Shown: piece by piece, positions 16,753 to 23,649 of the stretch
Layout: each line of letters opens with the position of its first letter
How positions within the stretch are numbered: the first letter of the stretch is position 1
Source of the DNA: Amycolatopsis sp. cg9
Lineage (GTDB): Bacteria > Actinomycetota > Actinomycetes > Mycobacteriales > Pseudonocardiaceae
Assembly: GCF_041346945.1 (NCBI RefSeq)
Contig: NZ_CP166850.1
Span: 3,968,001-4,032,000 of the forward strand
DNA length: 64,000 bases
Direction: 5' to 3'
Notes under the pieces: generated by a model
The model's database searches: none
What the model saw: the letters and a program-made list of their open reading frames with translations, nothing else
Told to the model about the DNA's origin: nothing
Translations under genes and position numbers: made by a program

Positions 16753-17330
16753 CCGAGCTCCTGCCGCACGGCCTGCTCGACCCACCGCACACAGTCGGCG
16801 GCGGTGACGGACCCCGTCTTCGCGACGACTTGGACGGCCAGCCCGTCGAGCAGCGAGGTCAGCCGCCAAGCGGCCCCTCGCGGGTCTTCGCACCGGAAGA
16901 CCCCGGTTTTCACGCCCTCGGTGATCAGCGCGACGACGGCGTCCCGCCACCGCTGATCCAGCCGCTGCAGAACGGCCCGCAGTTCGGCGTCCCGCATGGC
17001 GGCGGCTTGCGCTTCGATCCAGAGCTGCCAGTTGTGCCCGGAATGGGCGGGCCCGTAGAGCGTGAGAACGGCTCGGAGCCGGGCATCGGCGGGACCACCG
17101 CGGGCCAGCTCGTCGCGAAGGGTGGCGAGAGCGGTTTCGGTTGCCTGGCGGAAGGCTTCGATGATGAGGGCTTCGAGGGTGCCGAAGTGGTAGAAGATCA
17201 GCGCGGTGCTGACATCGAGAACTTTGGCGACATCGGCGGCCCGGACACCGGCGATCCCCCGATCGCGGATTTGCCCAAGGGCGGCCCCGACAATCTCCTC
17301 CCGCCGGACGGCGACCGCCTTGCGCATCAT
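16749..17330 (-). CDS. TetR family transcriptional regulator
   Basis: 193 residues. N-terminal HTH: RREEIVGAALGQI, GVRAADVAKVLDVSTALIFYHFGTLEAL, a normal TetR recognition region. The C-terminal helical effector domain includes WQLWIEAQAAAMRD, common in regulators of amino-acid or fatty-acid genes. ATG 17330 is chosen because TACCGT (17343-17338 on this strand) ends seven bases before it, fitting a leaderless start. The long open frame upstream is GC-rich repeat and not TetR-like. It probably controls its own operon with the dehydrogenase (GTGA overlap) and the LLM enzyme. Confidence 0.88.
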   Translation of the reverse strand: MMRKAVAVRREEIVGAALGQIRDRGIAGVRAADVAKVLDVSTALIFYHFGTLEALIIEAFRQATETALATLRDELARGGPADARLRAVLTLYGPAHSGHNWQLWIEAQAAAMRDAELRAVLQRLDQRWRDAVVALITEGVKTGVFRCEDPRGAAWRLTSLLDGLAVQVVAKTGSVTAADCVRWVEQAVRQELG

Positions 17331-17508
17331 GCGGGTCACGGTACCGAGGGGGTGGGGGTGTGGGGAGACGACGAAGGGCGGGTTTGCGTTCTGGGGGTGG
17401 GGATTTGGTTCGTTGGCGGGCTTCGCGTGAGCCCGCTGGCGGGCTGCCGGCCGGCGGTGGCTGGTGGGTCGCGGGCCCACTTGGGGTGGGCCGCCGACGG
17501 GTTGGGCT

Positions 17509-17590
17509 GCCGGAGCGGTTGAACCGGTGGGTCGGGCTGTGGGGTGCCGGAGCGGTTGGGCTGGTGGGTCGGGCTGTGGGGTGCCGGTGC
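17509..17590. repeat. 37-bp tandem repeat, two copies and a partial third
   Basis: Copies begin GCCGGAGCGGTTG at 17509 and 17546, and a third begins GCCGG at 17583. Copies one and two differ only in four bases after GGTTG (AACC versus GGCT). They lie in the GC-rich gap downstream of the TetR promoter. Confidence 0.8.
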
Positions 17591-18330
17591 CGTCGGGCAT
17601 GGGCTGTCGGGACGGTAGCCGTGGCAGCGGGCTTCGGTGCCGGGGCGGCGGGGCTGCGGGTGCGGGCTGCCGGGATGACTGCGGCTGGAGCGGGGGGGGC
17701 GGGCCCGTTTGCTCCGGTGGCTCGTCGGCCTGCACGGCCCCGCTGGCCCGCTGCCCGGTAGAGGGGACGACGGTCCGGTCGGTCCCGCTCCGGCGGACCC
17801 GCGTGCCCGCTCGCCCCGCCGGCCAGCTCCGCGTGTCGGCTCGCTCCGCCGGCCCGGACAGCTGAGGTGGTCTGTCCGCCCCTGCGGCCCCGGGTGCCCA
17901 GGCCTGCCCCGGACCGCCCGGCGGCTCCGCGTGCCCGCTCGCTCCGCCGGCCTGGACGGCCTCGCTGGCTCGCCTGCCCCTGCGGCCCGCGGCCTGTCCG
18001 CCCCCGAGGCCACGGGTGGCCCGGCCTGCCCCGGTCTGCTGCGCCGGACCGCCCGGTGCGCCGGCCTGCCTGCTCCGCCAGTCCGGGCGGCTGCGCCGGC
18101 CCGCCTGCTCCGCGGCACCGGGCGGCCCAGCCTGCCCCCGCCGAAGCGGCGGCCCCGCTTGGTGTGCTGGCATGCCTGCCCCGCGGCCTCGGGTGGCCCG
18201 GCTGCTCCGGCCGGCTGAGCCGAACCGTCCCGCCGAAGCGGCGGCCCCGCTCGGTGTGCCGGCCTGCCTGCCCCGCGGTCCTGGGCGGCCCGGCCTGCTC
18301 CGGTTGGCTGCGCCGGACTGTCCCGCTGGA

Positions 18331-18440
18331 GTGGCGGGGTGGCGGGTGGTTGCGCTGGACCGGCCCGGTGGGGTGGCGGGGTGGCGGGTGGTTGCGCTGG
18401 ACCGGCCCGGTGGGGTGGCGGGGTGGCGGTTGCGCCGGAC
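18331..18440. repeat. 42-bp minisatellite, two near-identical copies and a shortened third
   Basis: The word TTGCGCTGGAC recurs at 18350 and 18392, 42 bp apart, inside near-identical units (GTGGCGGGGTGGCGGG before it, CGGCCCGGTGGG after). A third, TTGCGCCGGAC at 18430, is ~4 bp shorter and diverged. Further weak copies precede it. The array ends ~80 bp before the epoxide hydrolase stop codon. Confidence 0.8.
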
Positions 18441-18521
18441 CGGCCCGCTGGAGTGGCGGGGAGACGGGCGGCTGCCCCGGGCCGCCCCGCTGGAGCGGCG
18501 GGGCGGTGGGGCGACGGGCTG

Positions 18522-20228
18522 TCAAGCCTTCCACTCCGGGTTGCGGCCCAGGTAGCGCAGCAGGGCTGAGGCTGCGTCGTCGTTGGCCGGGCCCTCCAGG
18601 GCCGGGGCGTAGGCGAAGCCGCGGAGGGGTTCGGCCAGTTGCTTGGCTACCGGGAGGAGGGACTCCGCCAGTTCCTGGGTCAGTGGGGACTGCTGGCCCG
18701 AGGCCTTCGCGATGTCCCAGGCGTGGATCGCCGCGTCGAGGGCTGCTGCTCCGACCGCTACCGGGGCGGGGAGGGCGCCCTGGGGGAGGGGGGTGGGGAC
18801 CGCTGGTGCGTCCGGGGTGACCGTCGCGAAGGCGGCTGCTGCGGCCGACAGGGTGGGCTCGAGGAAGTCCGCGGGCTTGGTGGTGAGGGTGCCCGACGGG
18901 GAGAACGGGTCGAAGTCCGGGCCGCCGGTGCCGGTGATGAAGGCTGCGTAGCCGAGCTGGTCGCCTGCTGCGTGCTGGAGGACCTGGGTGATGGTCCACT
19001 CCGAGCACGGGGTCGGGGCCGACCAGTCCGTGACGCCCTCGATCACCGTGCGGAGGGCTTCGTGGGACTGGGCCAGGATCGGCCACGGCGTTGCCGGGCG
19101 CAGGCCGGCGAAGAACTGGCGGATGTCCGCCACCAGGACCTCCGGGGTTTCGTGCGCCGCGTAGTGGCCGGCTGCGTCGCGGGGGCCGCCGGAGGTTGCC
19201 GTTGCGTCGTAGGTGTTCCAGCTCACGATGTTCGCGTGGTCGCGGTCGGCGAAGCGGCGGATCGACTGGAAGTCGCCCGCGAACATCGCCAGGGCCGTCG
19301 GGACCGTCGTGGGGCCCTCCGGCTCGGCCTTGCGGTGCGCGTCCTCGTAATAGAAGCGGATCGACGAGCCCGCCGTGCCGGTCAGCCAGTACAGCGCCAC
19401 GTTCGCCACGACGAAGTCCGCGTCCAGGTGCTCGCCGAACAGCTGGGCGTTCCACGCCAGCAGGCCGAGCGGGGAGTCCGCCAGCGCGAACGCCAGCGTG
19501 TGCGGCTGCTGGCTGTGCAGCGTGTTGAACGAGAACATGTTCTCGTAGAACCACTGGAGGTGCGCCAGCGCGGCCTGGTCGGCCTCGCTCAGGTCCGCCA
19601 TCTCGGCCGGGTCGCCGGACGGGAACGAGAACAGCTGCGTCACGTGCACCCCGACGACCTTCTCCGGCGCCAGTCTGCCGATCTCCGGCGAGATCATCGA
19701 CCCCGCGTCGTTGCCCGCCGCGCCGTACGACTCGTAGCCGAGGCGGCTCATCAGCTCGGTCCACGCCGCCGCCGTGCGGTGGGTGCCCCAGCCCGACGAC
19801 TTCGCCGGGCCTGAGAAGCCGAAGCCCGGCAGGGACGGGATCACCAGGTGGAACGCCGGCTCGTCGGCCGACTCCGGCTCGGTCAGCGGGCCGATCACGT
19901 CCAGGTACTCCGCGATCGAACCCGGCCAGCCGTGCGTCAGCACCAGCGGCGTCGCGTCCGCCCGCGACGACCGGACGTGCAGGAAGTGGATGGTCTCGCC
20001 GTCGATCTCCGTCACGAACTGCGGGTGCGCGTTCAGCCGCGCTTCGAAGGCCCGCCAGTCGAACTCGCCCAGCCAGTGCTCGGCCAGCCCGCGGACGCGC
20101 TCGTTCGTGACGCCGTACTCGGCGGGCAGGTCGTCCGGCCACAGCGCCCCGCGCAGGCGGCTCTGCAGGTCGTCCAGCTTGGCCTGGGGGATCTCGGCGC
20201 GGAAGGGGCGGATGGCGGGGACGGTCAT
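18522..20228 (-). CDS. Epoxide hydrolase fused to a TIGR03086-type (mycothiol/maleylpyruvate isomerase-like) domain
   Basis: 568 residues, two parts. Residues ~1-375 are an epoxide hydrolase: the EHN N-terminal segment (IRPFRAEIPQAKLDDLQSRL), HGWPGS, nucleophile Asp174 in GNDAGSMI (most relatives have GGDWGS), YWLTGT and catalytic His355 in AGHYAAHE. An extra ~10-residue stretch precedes the His. Residues ~380-568 match TIGR03086-type DinB-like proteins: DWSAPTPCSEWTITQVLQHAAGDQ and the late HAWDIAKA. The fusion is one uninterrupted frame. The second part may bind a metal or thiol; its role with an epoxide hydrolase suggests thiol-assisted detoxification, which is inference. Divergent from its likely TetR repressor. 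Confidence 0.82.
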   Translation of the reverse strand: MTVPAIRPFRAEIPQAKLDDLQSRLRGALWPDDLPAEYGVTNERVRGLAEHWLGEFDWRAFEARLNAHPQFVTEIDGETIHFLHVRSSRADATPLVLTHGWPGSIAEYLDVIGPLTEPESADEPAFHLVIPSLPGFGFSGPAKSSGWGTHRTAAAWTELMSRLGYESYGAAGNDAGSMISPEIGRLAPEKVVGVHVTQLFSFPSGDPAEMADLSEADQAALAHLQWFYENMFSFNTLHSQQPHTLAFALADSPLGLLAWNAQLFGEHLDADFVVANVALYWLTGTAGSSIRFYYEDAHRKAEPEGPTTVPTALAMFAGDFQSIRRFADRDHANIVSWNTYDATATSGGPRDAAGHYAAHETPEVLVADIRQFFAGLRPATPWPILAQSHEALRTVIEGVTDWSAPTPCSEWTITQVLQHAAGDQLGYAAFITGTGGPDFDPFSPSGTLTTKPADFLEPTLSAAAAAFATVTPDAPAVPTPLPQGALPAPVAVGAAALDAAIHAWDIAKASGQQSPLTQELAESLLPVAKQLAEPLRGFAYAPALEGPANDDAASALLRYLGRNPEWKA

Positions 20229-20249
20229 TGCTGGCTCCTCGGGAAGACT

Positions 20250-20310
20250 GGAACGGAATGCTTCGTTCCGAACCGTACCAGAGCGGAACGATCCGTTCCA
20301 GTGCTAATCT
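20250..20310. promoter_or_regulatory. Two TetR-type operators and a leaderless -10 box
   Basis: Site 1 has GGAACG (20250-20255) and CGTTCC (20264-20269) with an 8-bp spacer. Site 2 has the same arms at 20285-20290 and 20294-20299 with a 3-bp spacer. The centres are ~32 bp apart, about three helical turns. TAATCT (20305-20310) lies six bases before the TetR ATG, so its transcript probably starts at the start codon. Both divergent genes would be repressed from here. Confidence 0.75.
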
Positions 20311-20316
20311 GCACCC

Positions 20317-20943
20317 ATGCCCGAGACAGCCCTGCCCGGCCGCCGCGGCCAGGCCGCCCGCAACGACGTCGTCATCCTCGATGCCGCCCGCCAGGTCTTC
20401 CTCGTCGACCCGAAGGCGCCGATCTCGCACGTGGCCGAGCGCGCCGGCGTCGGCATCAGCGCGCTCTACCGGCGGTACCCGAGCAAGGAGGTGCTGCTCT
20501 GCCGGCTCTGCCACGACGGCCTCCGCACCTACATCAGCGAAGCCGAAGCCGCCGCCGACGAGCCCGACGGCTGGGCGGCGCTGACCGGCTTCCTCGGCCG
20601 GGTCGTGGACGCCGACGTGCACTCGCTGACCGTGCACCTCGCCGGCACCTTCACCCCCACGCCCGACATGGGCGCGGACGCCCAGCGCGCGAACCAGCTG
20701 ACGCGGGACCTGGTCGAGCGGGCCCGGGAGAGCGGGCGCCTGCGCCACGACGCCGTCGCCGAAGACCTCGGCATGGTCCTCGAGTGCTGCGCGGCCATCC
20801 GCGTCGACGACCAGGAGCGCACCGCGCAGCTGCGGCGGCGCTACCTCGCGCTGCTCGTCGAGGGACTGGCGGCCGGCGGGCCGGATCTGCCGGGCCCGCC
20901 GCCGCGTCCGGGTGAGATGAACGGCCGCTGGCGTCCCTCCTGA
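20317..20943 (+). CDS. TetR family transcriptional regulator
   Basis: 208 residues. HTH: NDVVILDAARQVFL, ISHVAERAGVGISALYRRYPSKEVLL; the RRYPSKE turn is typical of TetR proteins controlling detoxification genes. Long C-terminal effector domain with no motif I can assign, ending in a Pro/Gly-rich tail. Divergent from the epoxide hydrolase fusion across 88 bp with two matching operators, so it most likely represses that gene and itself and responds to its substrate. Leaderless start predicted. Confidence 0.88.
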   Translation: MPETALPGRRGQAARNDVVILDAARQVFLVDPKAPISHVAERAGVGISALYRRYPSKEVLLCRLCHDGLRTYISEAEAAADEPDGWAALTGFLGRVVDADVHSLTVHLAGTFTPTPDMGADAQRANQLTRDLVERARESGRLRHDAVAEDLGMVLECCAAIRVDDQERTAQLRRRYLALLVEGLAAGGPDLPGPPPRPGEMNGRWRPS

Positions 20944-21101
20944 TGGCGGTGCCGCGCGGCGGCCGGACGGTGGTAAAGGCCGCCGGGCGGCGGTAACGAA
21001 TTCCGGGATCGGGGCGACTGATCAGCGTCGGACGTCCCCGAAAAGACCACGCACGACCTGTCATAGCGGCATTCCCGGACCCGAACAGCGAGATCACGAC
21101 T

Positions 21102-21968
21102 ATGCAACGAAGCTGGCGACGGACCACGATCCTGTCCGCGGTGGCCGCACTGGCCACGACGTTTTTCGCAATCGTGCCCGCCGCGCAGGCGGACACCCCG
21201 ACGAGCGCCGTCTCCGTGAGCGCCACCACGGTGCTGCCGGGGCAGACGTTCACCATCACGCAAACAATTCACAACGACCGCGATTTCACGGTGACCTTCG
21301 CGAAGGGCGCCATTTACGGAAATCCCACCGCGATCACCGACGTCGTCGACGTCGTCTCCTGCACCAACACGACGGCGGTCGGCTGCTTCCAGGCCGGCAG
21401 CAGCTACCGCGCCGCGTTCGGCGACCTCGAGGCGGGTGGCACGAAGACCACGGTGTGGACCCTGCGCGTCAAGGACACCGCGGCGCCCGGGCAGTTCACG
21501 CTGCAGCACCAGTTCGTCGGCGACAACTACTCCTTCGAGACCCTGGACGGCCCGGTCATCACCGTCGGCCAGCCGTCGACCCAGGCCGACGTCAAGGTCG
21601 CGCTCGCCGCGACCGGGCACGGCGGGCTGAACGCGCGCATCGACTACACGGTGACCGTGACGAACAACGGCCCGGCCACCGCGACCGGGATCCGCGTCGT
21701 GGCCACGTACCCCTCGGGCCTGTCCTTCGCCAGCGGCACCGGCTGCGCCCGGGTCGGCACCACCAGGAGCGTGAACTGCGACGTCGCATCGCTGGCCAGC
21801 GGGGCCTCGGCGACGGCGAAGTTCTCGGTCAACGGCGGCCTGCTCGCGCTCGGCACGTACACCACGACCGCCCAGCGGACGGCGAGTTCGCCGACGGATC
21901 CCAACCCCGCCAACGACAGCGCGGCCAAGTCGTGCTCGGCGCTCACCGGGCTCATCGTGACCTGCTGA
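21102..21968 (+). CDS. Secreted DUF11-repeat protein
   Basis: 288 residues. Signal peptide: Arg-rich start, hydrophobic TILSAVAALATTFFAIV, likely cut after AAQA (~30). Two Ig-like beta-sandwich regions follow. The second (~165-275) is a DUF11-type repeat, with DYTVTVTNNGPATATGIRV, YPSGLSFASGTGC, and DPNPANDSA near the end. Four Cys could form disulfides outside the cell. DUF11 domains occur in secreted surface proteins, often as stalks. No cell-wall anchor is visible, so it is probably released. A shared terminator hairpin separates it from the convergent protease gene. Confidence 0.8.
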   Translation: MQRSWRRTTILSAVAALATTFFAIVPAAQADTPTSAVSVSATTVLPGQTFTITQTIHNDRDFTVTFAKGAIYGNPTAITDVVDVVSCTNTTAVGCFQAGSSYRAAFGDLEAGGTKTTVWTLRVKDTAAPGQFTLQHQFVGDNYSFETLDGPVITVGQPSTQADVKVALAATGHGGLNARIDYTVTVTNNGPATATGIRVVATYPSGLSFASGTGCARVGTTRSVNCDVASLASGASATAKFSVNGGLLALGTYTTTAQRTASSPTDPNPANDSAAKSCSALTGLIVTC

Positions 21969-21981
21969 GGGTTCGCGAGAG

Positions 21982-22027
21982 GTGAACCGGGCTCGTGTCC
22001 TCCGCCAGGGACGCGGGCCCGGTTCGC
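21982..22027. terminator. Strong bidirectional stem-loop between convergent genes
   Basis: AACCGGGCTCGTGTCC (21985-22000) pairs with GGACGCGGGCCCGGTT (22009-22024), with two G-U pairs, across an 8-base loop; three further pairs extend it. No T-tract, as usual in actinomycetes. It sits between the stops of the DUF11 gene (21968) and the protease gene (22031) and can end both transcripts. Confidence 0.8.
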
Positions 22028-22030
22028 GTT

Positions 22031-22771
22031 TCAGCCCGTCGCCGTCGCGTAGAGCTTCGCGATGTCGTCGTCGAAGTAGGCGCTGTAGGAGACGTCCGGG
22101 GTGTCGCCGCCGAGTTGGTAACCGCCGATGACGCCGATGACCTCGCCGCCGGTCACCCACGGCCCGCCGCTGGTCCCGTCGGGGAAACCGGGGCAGGCGA
22201 CCTGCATCTGGTAGGTGTCCGAGCGCGTGGTCGTGCCGTCGCAAACGACCGGGGAATCGGCCGTGTCGGGGTAGCCCGAAAGGGTGATTCTGTGGTCGAA
22301 ACCGCGGTTCACGCCGAGTGCGTTCGCGCCGGTGAGGCTTTCCAGGGATGCCGGATTGCCGGGCTGGTGAACGGTCAAGAACGCGAAATCGAGATCCGGG
22401 TCGGCGGCTGAAGTCCAGCCGTCGGCGACGGTGATCCCGGTGACCGGCCACATTCCGAGCGGTGCGACGCCGTCGTGGTAACCGGGGGCGAACGCCATTC
22501 CGTCCTGGACGCAGTGCGCGGCCGTCAGCACCAGATCGCCGGTTCCGGAGTGGACGACGCTCGCCGAACAGAAATGGCTGCCGTTCGCGAACAACGCGCC
22601 GACCGGGGAAACGGTTTTCGCGGGCGCGGCTTTGCCCGCGGTGACCGGAACCGGGGCACCGGCGGCGTAGGCGTCGTCGGCGGCCGTGTCCGCGCCGACG
22701 GCCAGGCCGGTGCCCAGCACCAGCACCGCCGCCGCGGCCAGGGCGGCCGCCCGGAGAACCTTGATCGCCAC
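22031..22771 (-). CDS. Secreted trypsin-like (S1) serine protease
   Basis: 246 residues. Signal peptide (VLRAAALAAAAVLVLGTGLAVGA) and a short pro-region. The complete triad is visible: His86 (LTAAHC), Asp128 (DLDFAF) and Ser201 (DGTSGGPW), with Cys pairs around the His and Ser. It should be exported by Sec and cleave extracellular proteins; specificity is not readable. Start GTG 22771 overlaps TGAGGAGG, which is very close for a ribosome site, so initiation may depend on context. It faces the DUF11 secreted protein gene convergently; a functional link is possible but not shown. Confidence 0.85.
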   Translation of the reverse strand: MAIKVLRAAALAAAAVLVLGTGLAVGADTAADDAYAAGAPVPVTAGKAAPAKTVSPVGALFANGSHFCSASVVHSGTGDLVLTAAHCVQDGMAFAPGYHDGVAPLGMWPVTGITVADGWTSAADPDLDFAFLTVHQPGNPASLESLTGANALGVNRGFDHRITLSGYPDTADSPVVCDGTTTRSDTYQMQVACPGFPDGTSGGPWVTGGEVIGVIGGYQLGGDTPDVSYSAYFDDDIAKLYATATG

Positions 22772-22869
22772 CTCCTCAGATCACCACACCGCGGCCGGAT
22801 CGGCAGCGCGCGAAGCCGGATGCACAGCGACTTCACAGCGGGTGCCCGGCAGCGGTTAGCGTCGGCGCC

Positions 22870-23649
22870 ATGCCGGAATCGGTCACCTCGCGCGACGGGA
22901 CGGTCGTCGGGTTCGAGACGCTCGGCGCCGGGCCGCCGATGGTCCTCGTCCACGGCACCGGCGCGGACCACACCCGCTGGACGGCGGTCCGCGACCGGCT
23001 CGCCGAGCGCTACCGCCTGCACCTCGTCGACCGCCGCGGCCGCGGGCTCAGCCGCGCCGAGGCCGCCGGGTACGACATCCGGCGCGAGGGCGAGGACATC
23101 GCCGCCGTGGCCGAAGCCGCCGGGGGAGACGTCTACCTGCTCGCCCACTCCTACGGCGCGTTGTGCGCGCTGGAAGCCGTCCGGCTGACGAACGCGGTCA
23201 GCCGGCTCGTGGCGTACGAGCCGCCGCGGCCCGAGCCGGGTGGTCCCGTCGTCGGACCGGACGCGCGTGCCCGCATGCGGGCCGCGGAGGACCCGGAAGA
23301 GATCCTCGAAATCTTCCTGCGGGAAGCACTCCGGCTCGCTCCGGAGGCCGTCGAGGCGATGCGAGCCACGCCGGTCTGGCCCGCCCGGGTGGCCGCCGCG
23401 CCCACGATCCCGCGGGAACTGGACGCCGTCGAGGCCGTCGTGTTCGACGAGCGGCTCGCCGGAATCGCGATCCCGGTCCGGCTGTTCGCCGGCACGGAGA
23501 GCCCGGGTTACCTCCGGCTGGCCGCCCAGGCGGTCGCGGACCGGATTCCCGGCGCCGACGTCGTGCCGCTGCACGGCCAGGCGCACCAGGCGATGGACTT
23601 CGACCCGGAGCAGTTCACCGAGGCGGTGTTCGCCTTCAGCCGGCCGTGA
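22870..23649 (+). CDS. Alpha/beta hydrolase
   Basis: 259 residues. HGTGADHTRW oxyanion loop, VDRRGRGLSR, nucleophile Ser94 in LAHSYGALCA, and a C-terminal His in LHGQAHQAMDF. Similar actinomycete proteins are called esterases or haloperoxidase-like hydrolases; the substrate is unknown. TAGCGT lies seven bases before ATG 22870, suggesting a leaderless message. Its 3' end overlaps the end of the LuxR regulator by 14 bp on the opposite strand. Confidence 0.82.
   Translation: MPESVTSRDGTVVGFETLGAGPPMVLVHGTGADHTRWTAVRDRLAERYRLHLVDRRGRGLSRAEAAGYDIRREGEDIAAVAEAAGGDVYLLAHSYGALCALEAVRLTNAVSRLVAYEPPRPEPGGPVVGPDARARMRAAEDPEEILEIFLREALRLAPEAVEAMRATPVWPARVAAAPTIPRELDAVEAVVFDERLAGIAIPVRLFAGTESPGYLRLAAQAVADRIPGADVVPLHGQAHQAMDFDPEQFTEAVFAFSRP

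Larger units (their letters stand above)
17344..18521. other. 1.2-kb gene-free, GC-rich low-complexity region
   Basis: Between the TetR start and the epoxide hydrolase stop I see no gene. The open frames here translate to Pro/Ala/Gly/Arg-rich strings with no domain, in several frames at once, which is the signature of GC-rich repeat DNA. G-runs such as GGGGGTGGGGG (near 17347) could form quadruplexes. Repeats occur on three scales: 37-bp units near 17509, ~92-bp imperfect repeats (CCGAAGCGGCGGCCCCGCT at 18141 and 18233), and 42/39-bp units near 18331-18440. The region may once have been a Pro-rich gene, or may be expanding minisatellite DNA. Confidence 0.7.

Noticed and set aside
17345..17400. 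G-quadruplex promoter element
   Set aside because: G-runs are present but loop lengths are irregular and the whole region is G-rich, so no specific element can be claimed.
17331..18173. An N-terminal extension of the TetR gene by ~280 Pro/Ala-rich residues
   Set aside because: The residues have no TetR features, the DNA is repetitive, and a leaderless -10 fits the ATG at 17330.
15565..20748. A very long minus-strand open frame through the amino-acid dehydrogenase, the repeat region and beyond
   Set aside because: Only the dehydrogenase part is protein-like; the rest is GC-rich antisense or repeat text, and real genes occupy the same DNA in other frames.
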